From contig JAACPL010000008.1 of the NCBI GenBank assembly GCA_009995495.1, positions 1 through 54,670 on the forward strand: DNA of 54,670 nt, in the 5' to 3' direction. Below the pieces are notes generated by a model. That model made no database searches. It was not told the DNA's origin and saw only the letters and a program-made list of their open reading frames with translations. Made by a program: the position numbers and the translations under genes. How positions within the stretch are numbered: position 1 is the first letter of the stretch; every line of letters begins with the position of its first letter. Positions 48,571-54,670 of the stretch are shown in pieces. Source of the stretch: Candidatus Falkowiibacteriota bacterium. Its GTDB lineage: Bacteria; Patescibacteriota; Patescibacteriia; Patescibacteriales; UBA12465.

Positions 48571-51084
48571 TTTTTTGAGATAACTTTTCAAATAAGTGCC
48601 AGTTAGACTTTCCTCATTTTTCGCCACTTCTTCCGGGGTTCCACTAGCAACGAGTCTTCCCCCTTTTTCTCCACCGCCCGGACCAAGATCAATTAAATAA
48701 TCCATTGACTTAAGCATATGCATATTATGCTCAATAACTAAAACTGAATTTCCTTTTTCTACTAATTTATTCAAAACTCCTAAGAGCATATCAATATCAT
48801 GATAGTGTAATCCTGTCGTTGGCTCATCTAAAAGATACAAGGTTCTCTTTCCTAAAGTATGAGTTAACTCTTTAGCAATTTTTATTCTCTGGGCTTCACC
48901 GCCGGATAAAGTCGTCGCGCTCTGGCCAATTTTAATATAGCCAAGACCGACTGATTGCAAAACTTTAAGCTTATCGGTAATAAAATAATTATCACCAAAA
49001 TAAATAATTGCTTCATCAATTGTCATATCTAAAACATCGGCAATGTTTTTTCCTTTATATTTAACTTGTAAAGTTTCTCGATTAAAACGCCGACCACGAC
49101 AAACTTCACATTCAACTAAAACCGCTGGTAAGAAATGCATCTCAATTAGGTTTGCTCCCGCCCCCTGACAAGCCTCACAACGTCCACCCGCTCGATTAAA
49201 GGAGAAGCGACCAATATTATAGCCTCGCTCCCGAGCTTCAGGTAAATTAGCAAAAAAATCACGAATTGGCGTAAAAATTCCGGTATAAGTTGCTGGGTTT
49301 GAACGCGGCGTTCTACCAATTGGCGATTGATTAATAACAATAATTTTATTAATGTATTCAGTTCCTTTAATTTCTTTAACATCTTCTAATTTTGCTCGAC
49401 CGCCGGGACGACTTTTTATATGTTGAATATTTTTATAAAGCACGTCATATAAAAAAGATGATTTTCCGCTTCCCGAAACCCCACTAACTCCAACTAAACG
49501 ACCGAGAGGAATTTCAACTCTAATATTTTTCAAATTATTTGCCTTAGCGCCAATGATTTTTAACTGACCATGACTTTGAGAACGACGTTTAAATGGTAAA
49601 GAAATATTTCTCTCGCCCTTTAAATATTGTAGCGTTAAAGATTTTGGAAATTTATCAGCCAAGGTACTATTTTTATTTAATAAAGTTTTTAAATCACCTT
49701 CGGCTACAACCTCGCCCCCATGAACTCCGGCTAAAGGACCAAGATCGACTAAATAGTCAGACGATTCAATTGTCCTTTCATCATGCTCAACAATAATAAC
49801 GGTATTATTTTTATCTCGCAGTTTTTTCAAGGTTTCAATTAATTTTTCCGTATCCCTCTCATGTAGACCAATAGTCGGCTCATCTAAAACATAAAGCGTC
49901 CTTGATAATTGAGAGCCGATTTGCGAAGAAAGACGAATTCTTTGCGCTTCACCGCCAGATAAACTATGAGACTCTCGATTAAGAGATAAATAATCAAGTC
50001 CAACTTTAAGTAAAAATTCTAAACGACTAACAATTTGTAAAACAACATTTTCGGCAATCGCCCGCTCTCTTTTTGTCATCTTTTCAAAATAATCATTGAA
50101 AAATTGGTAAGCCTTTTCAATCGGCAGGGCGGAGACCTCGGCAATATTTTTTTTCTGAATTTTGATAGACAACGCTTCTGGCTTTAATCTCGCCCCAGAA
50201 CAACTAAGACAAACATCGTCTTTAAAAAAACTAGCCTTACCTAAACCAGAACATTCCGGACAAGCGCCGTGAGGCGAATTAAAAGAAAAAAGTCGCGGTT
50301 CAATTTCTGGAAAAGAAAAATTATCATAAGGACAAGTCCAATTAGCTGAGAGTAAAAATTCTTGTTTAGAAAAAACTGCACTTAAAAGACCATTGCTATA
50401 TTCTAAAGAATTTTCAATCGCTTCAGCTAGACGCGTTTCGTCGCTTAATAAAACTTTATCAATTATAATTTCAATTTGATGTTTTTTCTTTGGCGCTAAA
50501 TTAATTTTATTTCTTAAACTCATTATCTCGCCATCAACTCTAGCCTCAGAATAACCAAGATTAAAATAATTATAAAGCAGTTGATAATATTCACCTTTAT
50601 GATCACGAACAACTGGACTTAAAATTTGCACATATTCTTCCCCCAGTTCTTCTCCTCTTGTTTTAATAATATCAAGCATCTCTTGTGAGCTTAACTTTTC
50701 AATCTTAGTGTTACAAAGCGGACAAAAAACCTCAGCAACTCTGGCATATAAGACGCGAAGATAATCATAAATATCAGTTAAGGTGCCGACAGTAGAGCGA
50801 GGGTTGTGGGATAAGGCTTTTTGGTCAATTGAAATTGAAGGCGCCAGGCCAATTATTTCTTCAACATCAGCCGGCTTTTTTTGACCTAAAAATTGGCGCA
50901 TATAAGGAGACAAAGATTCAACATATTGCCTTTGCCCCTCAGCAAAAATTGTATCAAAAGCCAAAGATGATTTACCGCTACCAGAAACACCCGTAATAAC
51001 AGTTAATTTATTATGGGGTATTTCTAGACTTATATCTTTTAAGTTGTGCATCCGTGCGTGGCGGATAATGAGTTTTTCGGACAT
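48532..51084 (-). CDS. uvrA: Excinuclease subunit UvrA, shortened
   Basis: Damage-recognising ABC ATPase. Two Walker A loops (GVSGSGKSSLAFDTIFAEG and GVSGVSGSGKSSFLYDV), two signatures (SLSGGEAQRIRLSSQIGSQL and TTLSGGEAQRIKIAKELTHT) and zinc-finger cysteines (CPLCNTKI, CPECSGLG, CEACQGAG, CEVCRGRR). At 850 aa it is about 90 short of the usual 940. The gap falls in the first half: after CPECSGLGKA the chain passes almost at once to CLSCSGARLKPEAL, so the insertion domain is essentially absent, while the UvrB-binding region before it is present. Promoter 51121-51149. Confidence 0.95.
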   Translation of the reverse strand: MSEKLIIRHARMHNLKDISLEIPHNKLTVITGVSGSGKSSLAFDTIFAEGQRQYVESLSPYMRQFLGQKKPADVEEIIGLAPSISIDQKALSHNPRSTVGTLTDIYDYLRVLYARVAEVFCPLCNTKIEKLSSQEMLDIIKTRGEELGEEYVQILSPVVRDHKGEYYQLLYNYFNLGYSEARVDGEIMSLRNKINLAPKKKHQIEIIIDKVLLSDETRLAEAIENSLEYSNGLLSAVFSKQEFLLSANWTCPYDNFSFPEIEPRLFSFNSPHGACPECSGLGKASFFKDDVCLSCSGARLKPEALSIKIQKKNIAEVSALPIEKAYQFFNDYFEKMTKRERAIAENVVLQIVSRLEFLLKVGLDYLSLNRESHSLSGGEAQRIRLSSQIGSQLSRTLYVLDEPTIGLHERDTEKLIETLKKLRDKNNTVIIVEHDERTIESSDYLVDLGPLAGVHGGEVVAEGDLKTLLNKNSTLADKFPKSLTLQYLKGERNISLPFKRRSQSHGQLKIIGAKANNLKNIRVEIPLGRLVGVSGVSGSGKSSFLYDVLYKNIQHIKSRPGGRAKLEDVKEIKGTEYINKIIVINQSPIGRTPRSNPATYTGIFTPIRDFFANLPEARERGYNIGRFSFNRAGGRCEACQGAGANLIEMHFLPAVLVECEVCRGRRFNRETLQVKYKGKNIADVLDMTIDEAIIYFGDNYFITDKLKVLQSVGLGYIKIGQSATTLSGGEAQRIKIAKELTHTLGKRTLYLLDEPTTGLHYHDIDMLLGVLNKLVEKGNSVLVIEHNMHMLKSMDYLIDLGPGGGEKGGRLVASGTPEEVAKNEESLTGTYLKSYLKKEKTGAFKRPRHT

Positions 51085-51120
51085 TTTTTTAAAATTTCTT
51101 AAATTTTTCTTTAGTTTTTA

Positions 51121-51149
51121 ATTATATTATCTTTAGCAAAAAATAACAA
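51121..51149 (-). promoter_or_regulatory. Promoter of uvrA
   Basis: Minus strand: TTGTTA (51149-51144), 17-nt spacer, TATAAT (51126-51121). Its -35 box touches the -35 box of the divergent promoter at 51150-51178, so the two promoters are back to back. Confidence 0.65.
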
Positions 51150-51178
51150 TTGACAATAATTTATATATATGATATAAT
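51150..51178 (+). promoter_or_regulatory. Consensus promoter of the secreted protein gene
   Basis: TTGACA at 51150-51155, 17-nt spacer, TATAAT at 51173-51178 with a TGA extension. Exact consensus with extension, so very strong expression is expected. Confidence 0.92.
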
Positions 51179-51182
51179 ATAC

Positions 51183-51258
51183 AGTTACGTAATACAATGT
51201 AACTAGAACAATTAGAACATTAATAAATAAAAAAGGAGGGCCGAAAGGCAGATAAATC
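51183..51258 (+). promoter_or_regulatory. Leader with a tetraloop hairpin between ribosome-binding site and ATG
   Basis: A first hairpin is AGTTAC (51183-51188) with GTAACT (51199-51204). A strong Shine-Dalgarno GGAGG (51235-51239) is followed by GCC-GAAA-GGC (51240-51249), a GNRA tetraloop hairpin, and nine bases to the ATG. In line, the spacing is 19 nt, too long; with the hairpin folded it becomes about nine, which is efficient. This is one of the few clear Shine-Dalgarno sites in the window. Confidence 0.65.
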
Positions 51259-52020
51259 ATGAAAAAAATAAAATTTATGTTTTTAACCTTGAGCTTTTTA
51301 ATAATTAGTTCGGTAGTAATAGGACAGGATAATCTCGCATTTTATAACGAGCAAGGCAAAAGCGGCCCGTTAAGCAAAATAGACGATACTCGACAAGAGT
51401 ATCATGAGGCTGAGTTTGCTTTTATTGTAATCGGTGAGGGAGTTTATCCTAGGATGTTATTTAATGGTTATTCCCTGTATAAATCAGGGTTTGGGGTTGT
51501 TGGCTTTAGCCATGTCGACAGGATCAGAATAAATGGATTCGCCGAGAAGGGTTACCCGCCAATTCAATCAGAATTAGCCATTTTTGTTTCTGCCGCTCTT
51601 ATGTATAATATTAGCTCATATAATAACAGCTATGTTTTCGGCGGATTAGGAAATTATTATGGAAAAAACTTTTGGGGGCCAATTGCTGGGATAAAAGTAG
51701 AAAATGAAAATTGGGATTTATTATTTATGGGTCAGCTTTGCTTAAAAAGTGATATGGATCAAATGCCAGAAGTAGATATTTCTTTTGATCCAAATAGTTG
51801 GTATAGAATAAAACTAATGAGGAGGTTTAACGAGAAACTATCATTTGGGCTTTACTCGGAAAGATTTTATTTAAGCGGCTGTATGATTGAATATGATGTT
51901 AACCCAAATACTGCCACTGAAATAAAGTTGATTGGTTATCTTGGCAGGGAGTTAGAATTCGGAGGCAACAGTAACAGTATCGGGCTATCATTGAAAATTT
52001 CTAACCTTAATAAAAAATAG
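51259..52020 (+). CDS. Secreted, beta-rich (barrel-like) protein, unknown
   Basis: Signal peptide with a short basic start (MKKIKF), a hydrophobic core and likely cleavage before Gln (VVIGQDN). The remaining 230 residues are rich in aromatic and Gly residues in alternating strands (YVFGGLGNYYGKNFWGPIAG, WDLLFMGQLCLKSD, YRIKLMRRFNEKLSFGLYSE, LIGYLGRELEFGG) like an outer-membrane barrel or secreted beta protein; the last residues do not end in the Phe typical of outer-membrane barrels. A CPR cell has no known outer membrane, so it may be secreted, or gained from another lineage such as Bacteroidota. I cannot name a family. Confidence 0.6.
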   Translation: MKKIKFMFLTLSFLIISSVVIGQDNLAFYNEQGKSGPLSKIDDTRQEYHEAEFAFIVIGEGVYPRMLFNGYSLYKSGFGVVGFSHVDRIRINGFAEKGYPPIQSELAIFVSAALMYNISSYNNSYVFGGLGNYYGKNFWGPIAGIKVENENWDLLFMGQLCLKSDMDQMPEVDISFDPNSWYRIKLMRRFNEKLSFGLYSERFYLSGCMIEYDVNPNTATEIKLIGYLGRELEFGGNSNSIGLSLKISNLNKK

Positions 52021-52034
52021 AAAGGTTAGAGCTT

Positions 52035-52067
52035 AAAAGGTCTTCAGTAAAATGAAGGCCTTTTTTA
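52035..52067. terminator. Bidirectional terminator
   Basis: AAGGTCTTCA pairs with TGAAGGCCTT (one G-U), with six T after on the plus strand and an A-run/T-rich reverse. It ends the secreted protein gene and stands right after the old uvrB end (52071), so it probably also served uvrB originally. Confidence 0.85.
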
Positions 52068-52070
52068 TCA

Positions 52071-52160
52071 CCTAGAAACATCCAACATATCTTCAATTTT
52101 TTTATAAGTAGTTGTTGGGCTAATATTATATTTTTTATTATAAGCTAATTGTTTTTTTCT
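52071..52160 (-). repeat. 90-bp direct repeat, copy A (uvrB 3' end)
   Basis: Exact copy of 53816-53905 as far as I can check by eye. Read on the minus strand it encodes the last residues of UvrB ([18 protein letters not shown] then DVSR) and runs straight into TGA, followed by the terminator at 52035-52067. This is probably the original downstream end of uvrB, now separated from the gene body by 1.65 kb. Confidence 0.9.
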
Positions 52161-52560
52161 TTAACCTCAACATATGGCTCGAGATATAGCCATTATCAAT
52201 AGTAATTTCTACATCATATAAGAGCCATAGCTCTCGACGACTTTCTTGAAAAGCTTTTCTTTTAGCTCCTAAATTTTCTAACAAAGAAACACCCTCAGAA
52301 AAATTATCTATTACAATTTGAATCTCTTTTTGATTTTCTATTTTATTTCCATCAACAACTTTTAGACTCATTGTAATTTTATCACCTTCGTCACGCACTC
52401 TTAACCAACCACCAGGAATATCGTGTCCGGTCGGTAATTCAAAAACAATACGCTTCATTAAAAATTCCGACTTAATCAAAAGAGCTCCGGCGTCTCTTAA
52501 ACGAGCCCTAATTTCTTCCTTATTAATATTAGCAAATGTTGCTTCGTATTATATTTTCAT
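52138..52560 (-). pseudogene. CYTH (CyaB/thiamine-triphosphatase-like) gene, decayed
   Basis: Translating from the ATG at 52560 gives M-K-I, a TAA, then YEATFANINKEEIRARLRDA, KRIVFELPT, GGWLRVRDEGDKITMSLK and LLENLGAKRKAFQESRRELW, the CYTH domain pattern (RVRDE, K, ExxR). Codon 4 should be Glu (MKIEYEA), so one G to T change makes the stop. Near 52178 a second defect appears: after EITID the reading must shift to WLYLEPYVEVK, as after loss of one base from GATGAATGG. Only about 130 residues remain before the repeat junction. Its enzymatic role (polyphosphate or adenylate cyclase) is no longer supported. Confidence 0.8.
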
Positions 52561-53815
52561 ATACTAAGCTTTATAGTCTTGATTATCATCTTCTTGATAA
52601 TGCCATTCGGGGTGATAGTAATTTTCATTATTATTTTCAGCAATTTCATTAAAAATAGCTTCAAAATATTCTGAATTAGTAGTACTAATGAATTGTCGTG
52701 ATCCAAATGAAAGTTTCCCCTGTTGATACAAATCCATTAATTTTAAATAATGTTCATTTGTAAATTTATCGCCATATTTTTTAATTCCTAAAATCTCCAT
52801 TTCCATTTCTAACTCTTGTTTACGGGCATAGCGCTCAGCAGCATCTCTAAAATAATTACCAAGATGCAACTTCATTGCTTCCCTCTCATCAGTATTTTCA
52901 ATATTCTTTAACAGCTGACTAAATTCTTCGTTTTCCCAATTTATAGGCAGGGATGACTGACTCATTAATCTTCCTGCTTTAGGAGAAATCTCTAGTCTAC
53001 CTCCTCCTCCGACCACTTTATGTCCCAATATTTCGTGCTCAGTTGAAAATTCTGCTTCAGTATAATTTTTATACAATTCGGTAGAAAAATTTTTTCCTAA
53101 AGATGAAAAATTAGGAGTCATTGATAAACTATAGGTTCCGTTCCTTAAATTTTTCAGACGAACACGCTGATGTTCCAATGCTTGTGTTTCATCAATATCA
53201 TATTCGACCATAAGTTTTTTCAAATAATCTTCACTGGCAATATGTTTGGCTATATCTTCAATTTTACTATCATAATAACGGTAAGCATCTTTATTTCTTT
53301 CAAAATTTTCCTCAGAAAACTCTAGTTCTCCAACTTTTTTTACATCTAAGCTAGGACTAATTAAATATTCTTCATACTCTTTTATCAGTTCTTCCTCCTC
53401 TTTTAATTCATCTTCGCTCGGTTCTCTAAAATCAGTTTTAGGGCCATCAAAATTTAAATAAATTCGATTCTTAACCGTATACAACATATTTTTAACTTCC
53501 TTAATATTTGCCTGAAGCTTTTTCTCTGGAGAAATTTGTTCCGCTCTTTTTATTTCACTAATATCTTGCTTGTCTGATAAATCATATAAATCAGGAGAAA
53601 GACGCTCCTCTTTAAATTTCTGAGTCAGCCTGTCATATTCATTCTTACGCGTATCTACTTCTACAGTATCTTTAACATTTTGCGCGCCAGCTTCTTGGTG
53701 CCCAGATATAACCCCGGCACCAATACCAATAGCCAACGTGCCAATTTTAGCCATCTTTTTAGCTTTCTCTTTACCTTTTTTTACAAACGATTCAAATTTA
53801 AACATATTTTTATTT
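52161..53815. mobile_element. Insert between the two uvrB 3'-end copies
   Basis: The 1655 bp between the direct repeats contain the zincin-like gene and the decayed CYTH gene, both on the minus strand. No integrase, transposase or recombinase frame is present, and no terminal inverted repeat was seen. At 52160/52161 the CYTH remnant joins the uvrB tail within a run of A shared by both sides. The layout fits Campbell-type integration of a small circle carrying 90 bp of uvrB, or an assembly join; it is inference. Confidence 0.5.
52564..53805 (-). CDS. Putative secreted zincin-like metallopeptidase
   Basis: The ATG at 53805 is chosen because it follows the uvrB stop by four nt; 413 aa. Residues 1-42 look like a signal sequence (basic start, Ala/Gly/Ile core, cleavage likely near EAGAQN). 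The middle is helical, with no known domain, and STEHEILGHKV (His257, Glu258, His262) has the form HExxGH, a metal-binding motif seen in some peptidases, one residue longer than classical HExxH. A third ligand cannot be assigned. The protein is acidic. No recognised family; lies in the insert at the end of uvrB. Confidence 0.5.
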   Translation of the reverse strand: MFKFESFVKKGKEKAKKMAKIGTLAIGIGAGVISGHQEAGAQNVKDTVEVDTRKNEYDRLTQKFKEERLSPDLYDLSDKQDISEIKRAEQISPEKKLQANIKEVKNMLYTVKNRIYLNFDGPKTDFREPSEDELKEEEELIKEYEEYLISPSLDVKKVGELEFSEENFERNKDAYRYYDSKIEDIAKHIASEDYLKKLMVEYDIDETQALEHQRVRLKNLRNGTYSLSMTPNFSSLGKNFSTELYKNYTEAEFSTEHEILGHKVVGGGGRLEISPKAGRLMSQSSLPINWENEEFSQLLKNIENTDEREAMKLHLGNYFRDAAERYARKQELEMEMEILGIKKYGDKFTNEHYLKLMDLYQQGKLSFGSRQFISTTNSEYFEAIFNEIAENNNENYYHPEWHYQEDDNQDYKA

Positions 53816-54670
53816 CCTAGAAACATCCAACATATCTTCAATTTTTTTATAAGTAGTTGTTGGGCTAATATTATATTTTTTATTATAAGCTAATTGTTTT
53901 TTTCTCCTTCTTTCAACTTCTTTCATCGCCCGACTCATAGAGCCAGTAATTTTATCGGCGTATAAAATAATTTTTCCTTTAACATTTCTCGCCGCTCGAC
54001 CCATTGTTTGCATCAATGATGTTTCGCTTCTTAAAAAACCCTCCCGATCTGCATCTAAAATTGCGACTAAAGTAACCTCAGGCAAATCAAGACCTTCGCG
54101 TAAAAGATTAACTCCGATTAAAACATCAAACTTCCCCTCACGAAAACTTTTTAAAATTTCTGTTCTTGCCAAAGTTTTAATATCACTATGTAAATAATTA
54201 GAACGGAAGCCTTGAGTATTTAAATAAGCATTTAAATCTTCTGCTTGCTTTTTCGTTAGAGTATTAATAATTGCCCGTTCACCAAGCTTAGCAATTTCTC
54301 TAATCTCTTCCATTACATCATTTATTTGGCTTCTGTTTTTTTCTCTTTCAAAAACCGGACGAATTTCAATTTCTGGATCGATTAAGCCGGTCGGACGAAT
54401 TACTTGTTCGGCTATTTTTTTAGAATTTTTTAATTCAAATTCACCGGGAGTAGCAGTAGTAAAAATAACTTGGGCAATTCTCTTTTCAAACTCAGAAAAT
54501 TTCAAGGGGCGATTGTCTAAAGCTGAGGGCAAGCGCCAACCATATTGAATCAAAGTTTTTTTTCTCGCCTGATCACCATTATACATTCCCCTAACCTGAG
54601 GCACGGCAATATGAGATTCATCAATAATAGTTAAAAAATCGGGCTCACCATTTTCTTTTTTTGGAAAATA
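53810..54670 (-). CDS. uvrB: Excinuclease subunit UvrB, C-terminal part (cut by window edge)
   Basis: Helicase-like damage-verification subunit. Only the C-terminal 286 residues are in the window, open at the right edge. The visible part has [65 protein letters not shown] and [11 protein letters not shown]. The chain ends soon after [20 protein letters not shown]: the roughly 50-residue UVR tail that contacts UvrC is missing. This ending is not caused by the insertion, because the older copy A stops at the same place. Final Lys before TAA differs from copy A, which ends one residue earlier in TGA. Confidence 0.95.
   Translation of the reverse strand, partial: YFPKKENGEPDFLTIIDESHIAVPQVRGMYNGDQARKKTLIQYGWRLPSALDNRPLKFSEFEKRIAQVIFTTATPGEFELKNSKKIAEQVIRPTGLIDPEIEIRPVFEREKNRSQINDVMEEIREIAKLGERAIINTLTKKQAEDLNAYLNTQGFRSNYLHSDIKTLARTEILKSFREGKFDVLIGVNLLREGLDLPEVTLVAILDADREGFLRSETSLMQTMGRAARNVKGKIILYADKITGSMSRAMKEVERRRKKQLAYNKKYNISPTTTYKKIEDMLDVSRK
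53816..53905 (-). repeat. 90-bp direct repeat, copy B (within uvrB)
   Basis: Identical to 52071-52160, 1745 bp away, in the same orientation. It is the current 3' end of the uvrB coding sequence. The match breaks at 53815 (T against A) on one side and after 53905 (C against T) on the other. Confidence 0.9.

Noticed and set aside
52161-53815. Classical transposon or IS element
   Set aside because: No transposase frame, no terminal inverted repeats, and the 90-bp duplication is far too long for a target-site duplication.
1-54670. UGA recoded as glycine (as in Gracilibacteria/SR1)
   Set aside because: All conserved proteins are full length with UGA as stop, and at least one gene end (the uvrB copy at 52071) uses TGA.
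1-54670. tRNA, rRNA genes or CRISPR arrays
   Set aside because: No T-loop/acceptor patterns, rRNA blocks or regularly spaced repeats were seen; a few intergenic hairpins lacked cloverleaf features.

Overview
The window is AT-rich, gene-dense bacterial DNA read with the standard code (UGA acts as a stop). It looks like a small-genome Patescibacteria (Candidate Phyla Radiation) chromosome, probably Parcubacteria-like. The reasons are compact single-copy housekeeping genes in long co-directional runs, shortened versions of familiar enzymes (UvrA, UvrB, UvrC), CPR-style membrane proteins of unknown function, a TraD-like ATPase beside dnaX, and few Shine-Dalgarno sites. This placement is inference from gene content, not from a marker tree. 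No rRNA, tRNA or CRISPR array was seen.

Layout. 1-11.9 kb (minus): ferredoxin, an unknown protein, a membrane-anchored TraD/VirD4-like ATPase, dnaX, serS, a secreted glycosidase-like protein with FG-GAP repeats, a membrane-anchored DUF11-like protein, alr, ftsQ and a small membrane peptide. 12-20.3 kb: rpmA (plus) converges on a minus run of an unknown membrane protein, rsmI, metG, cvpA, ctpA and pyrG. 20.4-23 kb (plus): secE-nusG-rplK-rplA and an RRM protein gene, each behind a strong promoter with a structured leader. 23-26.5 kb: tspO (minus), then a tsaC-tsaE fusion and tsaD (plus), which make the tRNA t6A modification, then a HIT gene (minus). 26.5-29 kb: an accessory island of unknown membrane proteins with gene debris. 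29-33.2 kb: DEAD-box helicase, an ECF sigma factor with a probable membrane partner, and a small broken gene. 33.2-33.65 kb: a gene-free stretch packed with hairpins and bounded by a promoter and a terminator, a candidate structured RNA. 33.65-44.9 kb (minus): gap, two [FeFe]-hydrogenase subunits, an alpha/beta hydrolase, murF-like, ddl, cca, a cyclophilin lipoprotein, iscS and iscU. 45-47.1 kb (minus): rplJ-rplL behind an L10-type attenuator, and a SIMPL-domain protein. 47.2-54.7 kb: uvrC, uvrA and the 3' part of uvrB (minus), with a secreted beta-rich protein gene (plus) and an insertion at the end of uvrB.

How the genes fit together. The minus runs combine translation, envelope growth, iron-sulfur assembly (IscS/IscU) and users of those clusters (hydrogenase pair, ferredoxin), consistent with a fermentative organism that disposes of electrons as H2. 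Ribosomal operons carry classical autoregulatory RNA elements (L1-type site, L10 leader). Promoters are of sigma-70 type: -35 and -10 boxes 17 bp apart, often with an extended -10 (TGn).

Most unusual items: (1) the hairpin-packed unit at 33.2-33.65 kb; (2) an exact 90-bp direct repeat of the uvrB 3' end flanking a 1.65-kb insert with a zincin-like gene and a decayed CYTH gene; (3) a consensus promoter and terminator making a short RNA antisense to the uvrA-uvrC junction; (4) matching losses of interaction domains in UvrB and UvrC; (5) a tsaC-tsaE fusion; (6) an [FeFe] hydrogenase with a non-standard L2 motif.
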